DNA of 64,000 bases, taken from Rosenbergiella gaditana. Lineage in GTDB: Bacteria > Pseudomonadota > Gammaproteobacteria > Enterobacterales > Enterobacteriaceae. Location of the stretch: NCBI RefSeq assembly GCF_018494065.1, contig NZ_JABBFR010000010.1, positions 62,001-126,000 on the forward strand, written 5' to 3'. Positions 1-9,361 of the stretch are shown here, piece by piece; position 1 is the first letter of the stretch; every line of letters starts with the position of its first letter. Position numbers and translations under genes: made by a program. The notes beneath the pieces are model-generated. The model ran no database searches, had not been told where the DNA came from, and saw only the letters and a program-made list of their open reading frames with translations.

Positions 1-595
1 CCAAGGTATAGAATCCGGCACAGAATAGAGTGATTAAACGATGATAACGCACCAAAATCTGTTGCGCCCGTGAGGTGGAGAAACAGAAGGCATAGAGGCT
101 AAAAATGGTCATCCCGATCAGGGCACAGAGGATGACCAGTAGGACAGTCGCCCAAGGTGTTGAGTGTGGTGAGAGACCGATACTCGTCACGGTTAGCCAA
201 GTTAAGATCGCTTTAGGATTGGTGAGATGCAGGCTGACCCCTTGCCAGTAGTAACGGAAATCTTTATGGTCAGCTCGTGACACCTTAGTGGTTGGACGGA
301 GGGGGACGGCGAGGGACTTTATCGCTTTATAGGCGAGCCAAAAAAGATACACAGCCCCGAGAAATTTTAAGGCTAATAAGAAACGCGGTTCGGAAAGCAG
401 CAGCGTTGAGACGCCCAAGGCGGTCATGACCCCCCAACATAGCGATCCGGTTATTACCCCTGCAGCGAGGATAAAACCGGCTTGACGCCCCTGGGACATG
501 GCTAAGTTAGCAATCGAAAGATTTGCTGGACCGGGCGTTAACGTACCTAGACTGTAGACCAATAGTGCAGGCGTGATTAAAGACCATTCAACCAT
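1..595 (-). CDS. LysE/RhtB-family amino-acid exporter, 3' end cut by window edge
   Basis: I translated this by eye on the minus strand from ATG at 593-595, and the frame stays open for 198 codons to the window edge, so the C-terminus is missing. The N-terminus is a hydrophobic helix followed by the TPGPANL motif typical of the LysE/RhtB superfamily of inner-membrane exporters for amino acids or homoserine-like compounds. Further hydrophobic segments alternate with a basic loop around residues 95-110, and an NPKAILTW motif follows, also characteristic of the family. A strong AGGGGGA ribosome site lies just upstream of the ATG. It is divergent from the hydrolase gene at 767. The substrate cannot be told from sequence. 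Confidence 0.85.
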   Translation of the reverse strand, partial: MVEWSLITPALLVYSLGTLTPGPANLSIANLAMSQGRQAGFILAAGVITGSLCWGVMTALGVSTLLLSEPRFLLALKFLGAVYLFWLAYKAIKSLAVPLRPTTKVSRADHKDFRYYWQGVSLHLTNPKAILTWLTVTSIGLSPHSTPWATVLLVILCALIGMTIFSLYAFCFSTSRAQQILVRYHRLITLFCAGFYTL

Positions 596-766
596 ATACG
601 TCCCCCTGATTATCGTTGAGTAATAAAGCTGAATTATGATTTACGTCCGCGCTATTTTTGATCATTTTCGCTCTCGACAGGCTGGCTTACCGCTCGGTTA
701 TAGTCAATACCGCTGAATGTTAGCTATAGTAGAGCGACGAGACTAATCAGAAATATTGAGGAATAT

Positions 767-1486
767 ATGAGTCAGATTACTACGCAAACAGTTCGCTACC
801 AAGCAGGCGAGACGGCATTGGCCGGAACCTTAGTTTTCCCCAGCGAGACAGCTCATCCTTTGCCTGGTTTGGTGATGGCACCAAACTGGTTCGGCGTCAC
901 CGATGATGCCGCTAAACTGGCCAAAAAAGTCGCGGAGCAAGGATATGTTGTGCTGCTTGCCGATCTCTACGGGGAAACGGCTCGACCCACAAATCCTGAC
1001 GAAGCAGGTGCTGCGATGATGGCAGTAAAAAATACGCCAGATGAAGTGGGACGGATGAACGCAGCGATTGATACGTTAAAAAGTCAGACATCGGTTGCGG
1101 TAGACGCGCAAAAAATTTCTGCTTTTGGTTTCTGCTTTGGTGGACACTGTGCTTTGGAATTAGCGCGCAGCGGCGCTGATATCCGCGCGGCGGTCTCTTT
1201 CCACGGTGGATTAGATACCTGTGGTGCCTACGACTCTACCCAAATTAAGGCAGCCATTCTGGTGCTTGATGGGGCTAAAGATCCTCTGGTACCGCGTGAA
1301 CAACTCGTAGCCTTCGTCAACGAAATGACGGCGGTTAATGTCGATTGGCAATTAGTGAGTTACCACGATGCAGTACACTCTTTTACCGATGAAACGGCTA
1401 ATAACCCAGGGGTTGCCGAATACCATCCCCAAGTGACCGAGCGTGCATTTGCCAGCCTGTTTGAATTACTTAAACGCGTAAATTAA
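767..1486 (+). CDS. Dienelactone hydrolase family protein
   Basis: The 239-residue alpha/beta hydrolase has the nucleophile elbow GFCFGG with Cys123 in place of the usual serine, then Asp172 (in KDPLVP) and His204 (in AVHSF). This is the Cys-Asp-His triad of the dienelactone hydrolase family. Members hydrolyse lactones or small esters, but many bacterial copies have no known substrate. No signal peptide is seen, so it is cytoplasmic. A GAGGAAT ribosome site precedes the ATG. It stands alone between the divergent exporter and the ssu genes. The family is secure; the reaction is unknown. Confidence 0.85.
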   Translation: MSQITTQTVRYQAGETALAGTLVFPSETAHPLPGLVMAPNWFGVTDDAAKLAKKVAEQGYVVLLADLYGETARPTNPDEAGAAMMAVKNTPDEVGRMNAAIDTLKSQTSVAVDAQKISAFGFCFGGHCALELARSGADIRAAVSFHGGLDTCGAYDSTQIKAAILVLDGAKDPLVPREQLVAFVNEMTAVNVDWQLVSYHDAVHSFTDETANNPGVAEYHPQVTERAFASLFELLKRVN

Positions 1487-1499
1487 TTTATGTGCTTCC

Positions 1500-1525
1500 T
1501 TAGCCAGCCGTTCTGCGCTGGCTAA
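1500..1525 (+). terminator. Hairpin after the dienelactone hydrolase gene
   Basis: A perfect 9-bp inverted repeat (TTAGCCAGC / GCTGGCTAA) with an 8-base loop starts 13 bases after the stop codon. There is no good T run after it, so it may be a weak terminator or an mRNA-end hairpin. Confidence 0.4.
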
Positions 1526-1647
1526 AGCTAAATTTCTGCTTAGATAAGTATTTATCCTTATTTTTCATCTTTCCTTAAATCCGGTTAACTGATTTCGGTG
1601 AAAGGCATTATGCCTTCGTGATTTCTTGTACGAATAGGGAGTGGAAG

Positions 1648-2436
1648 ATGAAGCAACCCACGCGTATCACGCGCACCTTATTGCCTTGGCTTGTGCCTAC
1701 ATTGTTGCTGATTGCTTGGCAATTAGGATCTGCCAGCGGCTGGATTTCTGATCGCGTATTACCTGCTCCCATCCACATCATTACCGCCGCTTGGACGTTA
1801 ATGAAAAGTGGTGAGTTATGGAGTAATTTATCGATCAGTACTTGGCGTGCGGTGGTCGGTTTTGCTATTGGTGCCAGTGCTGGACTGATTATGGGGTTAA
1901 TTACCGGTTTATCCCGTATCGGTGAACTGTTATTGGATAGCACTCTACAGATGCTACGCAATATTCCGCATTTAGCACTGATCCCGCTGGTCATTTTATG
2001 GTTTGGCATTGATGAGCGAGCCAAAATTTTCCTCGTCGCCTTAGGGACCTTCTTTCCGCTTTATCTTAATACTGCCCACGGTATTCGCCATATTGATAAG
2101 CAGTTAATTGAGATGTCACGCAGTTATGGACTTCGCGGTGTGGCACTTTTTTGGCAGGTGATCTTACCCGGGGCGATGCCCTCAATTTTGGTTGGGGTGA
2201 GATTTTCATTAGGGCTGATGTGGCTAACGTTAATCGTGGCGGAAACCATCTCGGCTAACGCTGGAATAGGGTATTTGGCGATGAATGCCCGCGAGTTTTT
2301 ACAAACCGATATTGTCGTCTTCGCCATTCTTCTCTATGCCTTACTCGGTAAACTCTCGGATTTACTGACGGTGGCGTTGGAAAAACGCTTACTACGCTGG
2401 CACATTCAATGGCGTAAAGAGGAACTCCCAATATGA
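1648..2436 (+). CDS. ssuC: Aliphatic sulfonate ABC transporter, permease
   Basis: This 262-residue inner-membrane permease of the alkanesulfonate importer resembles E. coli SsuC closely, including the stretches [13 protein letters not shown] at about 115-125 and [11 protein letters not shown] at about 195. It has about six hydrophobic segments and an EAA-type cytoplasmic loop that would dock on SsuB. An in-frame upstream ATG at 1618 would add ten residues, but I chose 1648 because GGGAGTGGAAG gives it a ribosome site and the length then matches the family (263). Its stop overlaps the ssuB start (ATGA at 2433), so the two are translationally coupled. It opens the ssuCBD operon; in E. coli the order is ssuEADCB. 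Confidence 0.95.
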   Translation: MKQPTRITRTLLPWLVPTLLLIAWQLGSASGWISDRVLPAPIHIITAAWTLMKSGELWSNLSISTWRAVVGFAIGASAGLIMGLITGLSRIGELLLDSTLQMLRNIPHLALIPLVILWFGIDERAKIFLVALGTFFPLYLNTAHGIRHIDKQLIEMSRSYGLRGVALFWQVILPGAMPSILVGVRFSLGLMWLTLIVAETISANAGIGYLAMNAREFLQTDIVVFAILLYALLGKLSDLLTVALEKRLLRWHIQWRKEELPI

Positions 2437-3212
2437 AAAATATTCGTCTGATTACTCCCACAACGGCCTTGGCCTTGCAGTTGAATGCGATCAGTAAATA
2501 TTTTAGTCAGCAGCCGGTATTAGATGCCCTAGATCTCACGATCCCTTCCGGGCAGTTTATTGCAGTCGTGGGGCGGAGCGGTTGTGGAAAAAGCACCTTA
2601 CTACGGCTATTGGCGGGGTTAGAAAGTTCAACTGGCGGCGATCTTGCCGCCAATCATCAGCCTCTAGCAAAGTCTGCATCGGCTATCCGCTTAATGTTTC
2701 AAGAGCCACGTTTATTACCGTGGAAGACGGTGATTGAGAATGTCGGGTTAGGGTTGTCGGGACAATGGCGTGAAGAGGCGAAAGCGGTTTTAGCTGCCGT
2801 CGGATTGTCTGATAAGGCTAACCAGTGGCCAGAAACGCTTTCTGGTGGGCAAAAACAGCGGGTGGCGTTAGCTCGAGCGTTAATCCACCGTCCAGGATTA
2901 TTGTTACTTGATGAACCCTTGGGGGCGCTAGATGCCCTGACGCGCTTAGAGATGCAGCAACTGCTGATTGAGCTTTGGCAGACTTGGAAATTTACGGTGG
3001 TACTGGTGACACACGATGTGAGTGAAGCGGTGACCACTGCCCAACGTGTCGTGATGCTAGATAAAGGTAAGGTCAATCTAGATGTCGATGTTGGAGTGCC
3101 TTATCCACGCTCAAGCACACAAGCGAATGTGGCCACCCTTGAACGGCAGATTTTGGCGGCGATAATGCAACCTGATCAGCCTGTGATCGCCCCGACCCGC
3201 CACGCGATATAA
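2433..3212 (+). CDS. ssuB: Aliphatic sulfonate ABC transporter, ATPase
   Basis: The 259-residue ATP-binding subunit powers SsuC. Walker A (GRSGCGKST) is at 47-55, the Q-loop ([10 protein letters not shown]) at about 88-97, the ABC signature (LSGGQKQR) at 136-143, Walker B (LLLLDEP) at 156-162 and the switch His at 194. The Q-loop wording is typical of SsuB. It starts within the ssuC stop and is followed 26 bases later by ssuD, consistent with one transcript. Confidence 0.95.
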   Translation: MKNIRLITPTTALALQLNAISKYFSQQPVLDALDLTIPSGQFIAVVGRSGCGKSTLLRLLAGLESSTGGDLAANHQPLAKSASAIRLMFQEPRLLPWKTVIENVGLGLSGQWREEAKAVLAAVGLSDKANQWPETLSGGQKQRVALARALIHRPGLLLLDEPLGALDALTRLEMQQLLIELWQTWKFTVVLVTHDVSEAVTTAQRVVMLDKGKVNLDVDVGVPYPRSSTQANVATLERQILAAIMQPDQPVIAPTRHAI

Positions 3213-3238
3213 GTCAGAACAGATTAAGGTAATGATTG

Positions 3239-4387
3239 ATGAATAACATAACGCACTCCCCAGATTTCTTTTGGTTTTTACCCACTCATGGCGACGGACA
3301 TTATCTTGGGACCCAGCAAGGGGGGCGTACGGTCGACCTCCCTTATTTACAACAAATCGCGCTAGCTGCCGATAACTTGGGTTACAGTGGCGTATTGATC
3401 CCAACAGGAAAAAGCTGTGAGGACTCTTGGTTAGTGGCGGCAGCGTTAGCGCCATTAACCCGGAAATTAAAATTTCTTGTTGCCGTTCGTCCGGGCTTAC
3501 AACCCCCATCATTGGCGGCACGAATGACCAGTACCTTGGATCGACTCTCCCAAGGTCGTTTATTGATTAATGTGGTGACCGGTGGGGACCCAGAGGAGAA
3601 TAAGGGAGATGGGATTTTTTTAAGTCACGATCAACGTTACCAAGTGACCCGCGAATTTTTACATGTCTATCGCCGTTTACTTGCAGGTGAAAAAGTCAGT
3701 TATCAGGGCGAGCAACTACGTGTTGAGAACGCGGAACTGCTCTTTCCAAGCCATCAAGACCAAGGCCCTCCTATTTATTTTGGCGGTTCTTCGGAGTCTG
3801 CTGTCGAGGTTGCCGCAGAGCATGTCGACACCTATTTAACCTGGGGAGAACCGCCGGAACAGGTAGCAGAGAAAGTCGAAAAAGTTCGTGCTAAAGCGGC
3901 GGAAAATGGGCGTGACGTCGAGTTTGGTATTCGGCTACATGTGATTGTCCGCGATACCGAGCAAGAAGCTTGGCATGCGGCAGAACAACTGATTGCCCAT
4001 TTGGATGATGAAACGATAGCCCGCGCGCAGGCGATATTCTCGCGGATGGACTCTACTGGCCAAGCAAGAATGCGAGAATTACATGGTGGTTCACGGGATA
4101 ATTTAGAGATTTCCCCTAACTTATGGGCAGGGATTGGGTTAGTACGGGGCGGAGCAGGGACGGCGTTAGTGGGTAATCCACAACAAGTCGCTGCTCGGAT
4201 CCGCGAGTACCAAGCGATAGGCATTACTAAATTTATTCTGTCAGGTTATCCACATTTAGAGGAGGCTTGGTCGTTTGCAGAACGAGTAATGCCTCTATTT
4301 TCGACAGCCGAAGCGACTCATCGTCATGGCCCGCACGGCGAAACCATTGGTAATACCGAGTTACCGCGCCAAGTCAGCGCCAGTTAA
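3239..4387 (+). CDS. ssuD: FMNH2-dependent alkanesulfonate monooxygenase
   Basis: SsuD cleaves alkanesulfonates to aldehyde and sulfite with oxygen and reduced flavin, releasing sulfur during sulfate limitation. The 382-residue protein carries the near-invariant N-terminus [15 protein letters not shown] and downstream blocks [27 protein letters not shown] and [11 protein letters not shown], as in E. coli SsuD (381 residues). A TTG lies just upstream at 3236, but the ATG at 3239 is the better start, with a TAAGGT site before it. The reductase SsuE that normally supplies FMNH2 is not in this window, so another flavin reductase, or an ssuE elsewhere, must serve it. Confidence 0.96.
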   Translation: MNNITHSPDFFWFLPTHGDGHYLGTQQGGRTVDLPYLQQIALAADNLGYSGVLIPTGKSCEDSWLVAAALAPLTRKLKFLVAVRPGLQPPSLAARMTSTLDRLSQGRLLINVVTGGDPEENKGDGIFLSHDQRYQVTREFLHVYRRLLAGEKVSYQGEQLRVENAELLFPSHQDQGPPIYFGGSSESAVEVAAEHVDTYLTWGEPPEQVAEKVEKVRAKAAENGRDVEFGIRLHVIVRDTEQEAWHAAEQLIAHLDDETIARAQAIFSRMDSTGQARMRELHGGSRDNLEISPNLWAGIGLVRGGAGTALVGNPQQVAARIREYQAIGITKFILSGYPHLEEAWSFAERVMPLFSTAEATHRHGPHGETIGNTELPRQVSAS

Positions 4388-4407
4388 GCTGATAAAGCCC
4401 TAAAGTA

Positions 4408-4446
4408 AACGCCGCTCAGCATTTCCTGCTTGAGCGGCGTTTTTTA
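4408..4446 (+). terminator. Rho-independent terminator after ssuD
   Basis: A GC-rich stem (AACGCCGCTCA paired with TGAGCGGCGTT) is followed by a T run at 4439-4445. It lies between the convergent ssuD and ssuA genes. A weaker A-rich flank on the left suggests it may also serve ssuA. Confidence 0.85.
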
Positions 4447-4471
4447 TTCATCAAAGAGTGAAAGCAATACG

Positions 4472-5416
4472 TTAGTGACTGGCGTCTTGTGACCACGTTG
4501 CTCGGTTGACCTGTACTTGGCCGGGAATAAGATGAATTTTACTGAAAGCATCAGCAAGCGTCTGTTGTTGCGCAAATACGTCGGGTGTCATGCGTTTGGT
4601 GGTGTAGTCAAGCCGGGCTAACGTCGTATGCCAGTAATCAATATTCAAACCTGTTGCAGCGGACAGCAGTTTTGCCGTCTCTTCCTTATGGCTATTTGCC
4701 CATTGGCCACTCTCTTTTAAGGTATTCACCACCTCTAACGCCAGCTTAGGAGAACCCTCCGCAAATTTACGGCTAGATAGGAAGAAAGAGTAGTGTGGCA
4801 CTAATCCTTCGGCGGTGGTGAGAGTACGGGCATGAGTGACTTGGCTCACTTCTGCATAGTAAGGGTCCCAGATCGCCCATGCATCGACAGCTCCTTTTTG
4901 AAATGCTGCACGCGCATCAGCAGGGGGTAAATAGACGGGTTGAATATCCTTATAACTCAGCCCGGCATGTTGTAATGCCGCAACCAACAAGTAGTTGACA
5001 TCGGATCCTTTATTTAGCGCAACACGTTTTCCTTTTAGATCCGCAACACTATGGATGGCTGAATTTGCCGGTACAACAATCGCTTCATTTTTAGGGTTTG
5101 CCACTGAATGCGCTAAATAAATTAAATCTGCTTTAGCTGCTTGCGCGAATATCGGGGGGGCATCGCCGGTAGCACCAATATCAACACTACCAATATTTAA
5201 CCCTTCCAATAATTGTGGCCCAGCAGGAAACTCTACCCAGCGCACTTTTACACCTTGTGAGGAAAATTTTTTTTCGAGGGTATTTTGAGATTTTATAATA
5301 GTGAAGAGACTGGCTTTTTGATAACCAATAGTCACCACTGATTGTTCAGCTGAGCTAATGGTCGGGGCCATCAGTAAGCTACTCACTACGAGGCTTAAAG
5401 TATAAATCTTTTTCAT
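4472..5416 (-). CDS. ssuA: Aliphatic sulfonate-binding periplasmic protein
   Basis: The 314-residue solute-binding protein would deliver sulfonates to SsuCB. It has a signal peptide of about 23 residues ending in SSA, then the family blocks IGYQKASL, VEFPAGPQLLEGLN, TGDAPPIFAQAA and VDAWAIWDPYY, which match E. coli SsuA rather than TauA. A GGAG site precedes the ATG. It is transcribed toward ssuCBD and not with it, so the usual ssuEADCB operon has been split and part of it inverted. It needs its own promoter, in 5417-5560, which I could not define. Confidence 0.92.
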   Translation of the reverse strand: MKKIYTLSLVVSSLLMAPTISSAEQSVVTIGYQKASLFTIIKSQNTLEKKFSSQGVKVRWVEFPAGPQLLEGLNIGSVDIGATGDAPPIFAQAAKADLIYLAHSVANPKNEAIVVPANSAIHSVADLKGKRVALNKGSDVNYLLVAALQHAGLSYKDIQPVYLPPADARAAFQKGAVDAWAIWDPYYAEVSQVTHARTLTTAEGLVPHYSFFLSSRKFAEGSPKLALEVVNTLKESGQWANSHKEETAKLLSAATGLNIDYWHTTLARLDYTTKRMTPDVFAQQQTLADAFSKIHLIPGQVQVNRATWSQDASH

Positions 5417-5560
5417 CAGTACTCCGGCTATGCGCGTGGGAAAGACTGATATCTATAGCAATTTTACTGCAGCAGGGTAACTATGAAAAAAGACAAAGGA
5501 TATCTATTAATGTGATTAGCCGCTAACCGTTGGCGTACAGGGCGATTAGCGGTAAGTGTA

Positions 5561-5836
5561 TTATTTTACAGCAGTATTATCGGCAATCTCTTTTAACTTA
5601 CCGTAAATATTAAAGGAGAGAATAATCAGTTCACAGGAAATACGTACGCCAATCACCCCGAAAATCAGGGTGCAGAACCCAGAAAACAATCCGCCAATAA
5701 CACTTCCCCCTAAAGATAGGCTGGTAATCATTGCGGCTAAGCCACCGAGTACGACACCAATAATCCCTAGCCAATAAATGATGGTAATAATTTTAGGGGT
5801 AATCATTTGGTCGAAATTTAATAATGATTTAAGCAT
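5561..5836 (-). CDS. DUF4282-like small membrane protein
   Basis: The 91-residue protein has a short N-terminal stretch (LLNFDQMITPKII) followed by two long hydrophobic helices at about 15-40 and 45-75 separated by a glycine-rich turn. A polar tail follows. This layout fits the DUF4282 family of two-helix membrane proteins. The function is unknown. A GGAGAGAAGAG ribosome site lies upstream of the ATG. It sits alone between ssuA and nudK, with about 110-140 bases on each side. Confidence 0.7.
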   Translation of the reverse strand: MLKSLLNFDQMITPKIITIIYWLGIIGVVLGGLAAMITSLSLGGSVIGGLFSGFCTLIFGVIGVRISCELIILSFNIYGKLKEIADNTAVK

Positions 5837-5947
5837 TCTCTTCTCTCCATGATATAAAACATAAACTTAACTTTTATTTAATAAGTCGGCAATGAAAAAG
5901 AGAAGAGTGTGAGCAAAGCTCTTATTATCCTGAATAGCGTATTCTAC

Positions 5948-6535
5948 TCAGACGAGGAGTTTATTGATGATGGCATACTGTAATAGCATAATCGTTTTCG
6001 CATCGTTGATTTCCCCCCTTTGCATCATTTCGACGGCTTGTTGAAAAGGGAGTTCTAGCACTTCGATATCTTCGCCTTCTTCATATACCCCCCCGCCAGA
6101 GTGAATACAGTCTTTATGAGAATATTCGGCGATAAAGAAATGGAGTTTTTCGGTAACGGCCCCGGGACTCATCCATGCATCAAATACTTTGGTCACCTGC
6201 TGGATACGATAACCTGTCTCTTCCTCTATTTCCGCACGGATCCTAGTGATCGGATCTTCTCCCTCCAGCAGTCCTGCCGCGGTTTCGATCAGTAAGCCGG
6301 ACTCACCTTGGATCTTTAGCGGCAAGCGAAACTGGCGAGTCAAAATAATTGTTTGCTGAGCGCGGTGATACAGGAAGACGGTCACACCATCACCCTTATC
6401 ATAGACTTCACGACAGTAGGTCTGACGGCTTCCATCTGCCCGCTGATAATCAACCGTATATTTTTTCAGTGAATACCAATCATCGGAAAGGGTGTGTTCG
6501 TTAATAATGGATACTGAACGGGGGGATCTAGACAT
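5948..6535 (-). CDS. nudK: GDP-mannose pyrophosphatase (Nudix), NudK
   Basis: NudK hydrolyses GDP-mannose to GMP and mannose 1-phosphate. The 195-residue protein aligns well with E. coli NudK (191). The Nudix box spans about Gly88-Tyr109 and includes the EIEEETGY core, with the family-typical change of the first Arg of REUXEE. Other matches are the MSPGAVTE and LHFFIAEYS blocks and the EDIEVLELPF segment near the C-terminus. The ATG at 6533-6535 has a GGAGG-type site before it. It appears monocistronic. In E. coli it is far from these neighbours. Confidence 0.88.
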   Translation of the reverse strand: MSRSPRSVSIINEHTLSDDWYSLKKYTVDYQRADGSRQTYCREVYDKGDGVTVFLYHRAQQTIILTRQFRLPLKIQGESGLLIETAAGLLEGEDPITRIRAEIEEETGYRIQQVTKVFDAWMSPGAVTEKLHFFIAEYSHKDCIHSGGGVYEEGEDIEVLELPFQQAVEMMQRGEINDAKTIMLLQYAIINKLLV

Positions 6536-6596
6536 GGTGCCTCCTTGGTCGAGAAAAAAAGGTAACTCTTCAAGGAAAGTCTGGCAAGAGGAGAAT

Positions 6597-6625
6597 CTCC
6601 GTATCCAATGGTGTCGGATACGGAG
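6597..6625 (-). terminator. Stem-loop just after the porin gene
   Basis: A perfect 10-bp inverted repeat (CTCCGTATCC / GGATACGGAG) with a 9-base loop begins 7 bases beyond the porin stop codon on the minus strand. No strong T run follows, so it may protect the mRNA end or act with a factor. Confidence 0.5.
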
Positions 6626-6632
6626 AGTAAAC

Positions 6633-7973
6633 TTAGAAGCTTAAATTGGCGCTAATACCACCGACTAATGCATTTTTAACACCGCTCTCGGCACCTGGTG
6701 CGACAACGTATTGCAGGTTAGGACGGACTTGTAGCCAGTTGGTTGCGTGAATATTGTAATAGACTTCATAGTCATACTCGGAACCATGCTGAATAGGGAT
6801 CCAAGCTGGGTTGCTATCGTAATAAGCACCGTTAGAACGGTTTTCACGACGTTGCATCGTTGAATAGCTTGAGTTGATGTGGATACGTGATGCACCAATA
6901 CCAATCTCATCTTCTGGACGTGCATCGGCTAACCCTTTCCATACTAGCGTCAGCGATTGGTAATTATCAATTTTCGCTGTCTTATGGTCGTTCATCACCG
7001 CTTGAGCCGTTAAGGTTAAGCCGCGATCGCTACCGCCCGGTTGCGCAAAAAGTTGTTGTTGAGCCAGTAAATAACCACCGTAGGCATGAGTTGTATCGGT
7101 ATTACCATTACGCCATGAGCCATAGACTTGGTCACGTACAGAAGAATAATAGCCACCTAAACGGTAGTTACCTTTTAAGTTATCTGGACCAAAGGTTGGA
7201 TGCCAAACAACTTCTGCTGGGACTAAGTTCCCTTCCGTTTGACTGACTTCAAAACGGAAACCATCGCCACGGTCATAGTTGTAAGGTGTTTGGTTATAGA
7301 AACCGACTTGGAAGAAAACGTCAGGAGTGATGTTGATGGCAACACGTCCTCCCCATTGAGACACTGGCCAGTTGTACCAGTGGTCACCGCGCCAGTTACC
7401 TGCCTGACCGCCACCAAAGGCTAAGTTTTGGAACTTACTGTCGATGGTGTCAAAGTCTTCGCCCACGGTGACGCGACCCGCTTTAACATCCACTAAGTTG
7501 TCAAAGAAATGTTTACGTAACCAAAATTGAGTTAAACGCCAAGTCTGCCCACGTCCATAGACTTCTTGGACTGAGGAGAGCGTACCATTACGGCTGATAG
7601 CATCGTCAGATAAGTTACGGCCATTACGGTCAGTAATGGTCATTTGGAACTCGGTGTCGTTCCAACCTAATAGTTTTTCAAGATCTAAATCAACACCAAA
7701 AGCCCATTGGTCGGAATAGCGCATGGTGGTTGAGGAACGGTAGCCGCCTGCTAAGTTTGCAGCACTTTCCATGGTGTAGTTAACCTGGAAATCGACGCCT
7801 TCTTCTTTTAATTGGCTGCGCGTTCCGTTCCAGTCACCGAGCATCCAAGCGGAGTCATAACTAAAAGGTTCTGCCGCCTGCGCAGCCGGTAACGCGCTCG
7901 CGCAACTCACCGCGACTAATGACAGTGCAAAGAAAGAAGGTGTACGTAAGAAAAATTTATTTTTTATTTTCAT
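6633..7973 (-). CDS. OprB-like carbohydrate-selective porin
   Basis: The 446-residue outer-membrane protein has a signal peptide of about 33 residues ending AQA before AEPFSYDS. The mature part begins with a MLGDWNGTRSQL block, which is the opening of OprB-family porins, and continues with alternating aromatic and polar beta-strand-like segments. The last residues (ISANLSF) end in Phe, as outer-membrane barrels do. The family lets sugars diffuse through the outer membrane. It is the nearest upstream neighbour of Spot 42 RNA, in the place where polA lies in E. coli. The sugar it carries cannot be told. It has a long leader region of its own. Confidence 0.85.
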   Translation of the reverse strand: MKIKNKFFLRTPSFFALSLVAVSCASALPAAQAAEPFSYDSAWMLGDWNGTRSQLKEEGVDFQVNYTMESAANLAGGYRSSTTMRYSDQWAFGVDLDLEKLLGWNDTEFQMTITDRNGRNLSDDAISRNGTLSSVQEVYGRGQTWRLTQFWLRKHFFDNLVDVKAGRVTVGEDFDTIDSKFQNLAFGGGQAGNWRGDHWYNWPVSQWGGRVAINITPDVFFQVGFYNQTPYNYDRGDGFRFEVSQTEGNLVPAEVVWHPTFGPDNLKGNYRLGGYYSSVRDQVYGSWRNGNTDTTHAYGGYLLAQQQLFAQPGGSDRGLTLTAQAVMNDHKTAKIDNYQSLTLVWKGLADARPEDEIGIGASRIHINSSYSTMQRRENRSNGAYYDSNPAWIPIQHGSEYDYEVYYNIHATNWLQVRPNLQYVVAPGAESGVKNALVGGISANLSF

Positions 7974-8329
7974 TATTTTTGTCCCGAAAAAAGGTGTTAA
8001 CGCTCAGAAGAGGTTACCGCAGAATAACGTGTAAATTAGTGCCAATTTTATTAAATATTTGTACTTTTAGACCTCGATCACGAAAAGCGCGACTTCACCA
8101 GCAAGTGAGTATTGGTGCACTCCTTAGGCTGGATTAGTGGAGAAAATAAGTCTCAAAAAGCGGGGGCAGAGCATACGCCTTTTTTGATATTTGAGAAACA
8201 TATTTTTAACATTTATGCGAGGGATAAGGAGTATTTATGTGATCTATTCGGTATTAATCATCTGAAAAGGCTATTTTTGAACCAAAAAAGCGCTTTCCCA
8301 CTCATAAAAATTGGGGTACATTTTCCCTT
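7974..8329. other. Intergenic region between the porin gene and Spot 42 RNA
   Basis: This AT-rich stretch must hold the divergent promoters of the porin (minus) and Spot 42 (plus). I see a -10-like TACATT at 8317-8322, 8 bases before the Spot 42 start, but only a poor -35. A TGTGA half site occurs at about 8237 without a matching second half, so I do not call a CRP site. Two short open frames here have no ribosome site or recognisable product. Confidence 0.5.
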
Positions 8330-8440
8330 GTAGGGTACAGAGGTAAGATGTTCTATCTTTAAGACCTTTTACTTCACGTAATCGGATTAGGCTAGAAATT
8401 AGCCGCCCCAGCGATCTCGTTTATCGCTGGGGCGTTTTTT
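8330..8440 (+). ncRNA. spf: Spot 42 small RNA
   Basis: The sequence from GTAGGGTACAGAGGTAAG through CTTTTACTTCACGTAATCGG matches E. coli Spot 42 almost base for base over its first 60 nucleotides. It ends in a GCCCCAGCGAT / ATCGCTGGGGC terminator stem with a run of six T. Its length (about 111 nt) agrees with the 109 nt of the E. coli RNA. Spot 42 is an Hfq-dependent RNA, repressed by cAMP-CRP, that lowers expression of secondary-carbon genes. It lies head-to-head against the 3' end of engB, as in E. coli, but polA is missing from its other side. Confidence 0.95.
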
Positions 8441-8464
8441 CGTTTAGGAGAGGGGAAAAGGGGA

Positions 8465-9106
8465 TTATTCCTCAGCAGCGTCCTGCTGTTCGCTGTATTC
8501 TGTAAACCATTCATCTAGCTTATGGCTTAGCTTATCAATACCCATCTTTTTTAATGATGAGAAGAGTTCAACTTGCACATTCCCCATAAAGGCTAGGCTA
8601 GCTTCTCGCACCATCGCTAACTGTTTTTTACGTGCGCCAGAGGCCAGTTTGTCAGCTTTAGTCAGTAGAACTAAAACAGGAATTTCGCTAGCGATCGCCC
8701 AAGTGACCATTTGTTGATCGAGCTCTTTCATTGGGTGACGAATATCCATCAATACTACGAGTCCTTTGAGGGCTTGACGAACTTCTAAATACTCACCCAG
8801 CGATTTTTGCCATTTTCGTTTAACTTCTTCTGGTACCTCGGCATAACCATAACCGGGTAAATCCACTAAGCGAATACCGTCTGCTACTTGAAATAGGTTG
8901 ATGAGTTGCGTACGTCCCGGCGTCTTACTGGTCCGTGCAAGACTTTTTTGTTGGGTTAAGGCATTCAACGCACTCGACTTTCCGGCATTAGAGCGGCCTG
9001 CAAAGGCGACTTCCGCACCCGTATCGTCCGGTAGATGACGAACGTCCGGGGCACTAGTTACAAAATGAGTGACGTGATAATTCCAGCTCGGCACAGCAAA
9101 CTCCAC
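8465..9106 (-). CDS. engB: Ribosome biogenesis GTPase EngB (YsxC/YihA)
   Basis: EngB is an essential GTPase that helps assemble the 50S ribosomal subunit. The 213-residue protein has the P-loop GRSNAGKSS at 37-45, the switch segment KTPGRTQ at about 61-67, DLPG at 82-85 and the guanine-specificity motif TKAD at 149-152. It closely matches E. coli EngB (210), with a slightly different N-terminal dozen residues and an acidic tail. It is convergent with Spot 42 and divergent from the CsrC-like RNA, the same arrangement as in E. coli. Confidence 0.95.
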   Translation of the reverse strand: MEFAVPSWNYHVTHFVTSAPDVRHLPDDTGAEVAFAGRSNAGKSSALNALTQQKSLARTSKTPGRTQLINLFQVADGIRLVDLPGYGYAEVPEEVKRKWQKSLGEYLEVRQALKGLVVLMDIRHPMKELDQQMVTWAIASEIPVLVLLTKADKLASGARKKQLAMVREASLAFMGNVQVELFSSLKKMGIDKLSHKLDEWFTEYSEQQDAAEE

Positions 9107-9361
9107 ATAATTTTAGCAGCATAAACCGCGAGTATACCTACCTTTTGCCTAGATTTCGCGCATTGTTATGTAATAGCCGTGCACGCGGGCGTATCGTGGA
9201 ATTTTAGGTCTTAGGACAGAGAGTTGCCTCTTTATAGTAAAGACTGGCTATTGGGAGTCTATATTCGGTAAAAATCAATAAAAATCAAACGGATGATTAA
9301 ATAGTGAAATTTATCGTTAATATTGCCTTGCACTATTGGGTTCTTGAACTACAGTTTAGCC

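Noticed and set aside
8236..8255. TGTGA half site as a CRP site for Spot 42
   Set aside because: No second half site at the right distance, and it lies too far upstream of the RNA start.
8112..8333. 73-codon frame ending at the Spot 42 start
   Set aside because: No ribosome site or recognisable product, and it lies in the promoter region of Spot 42.
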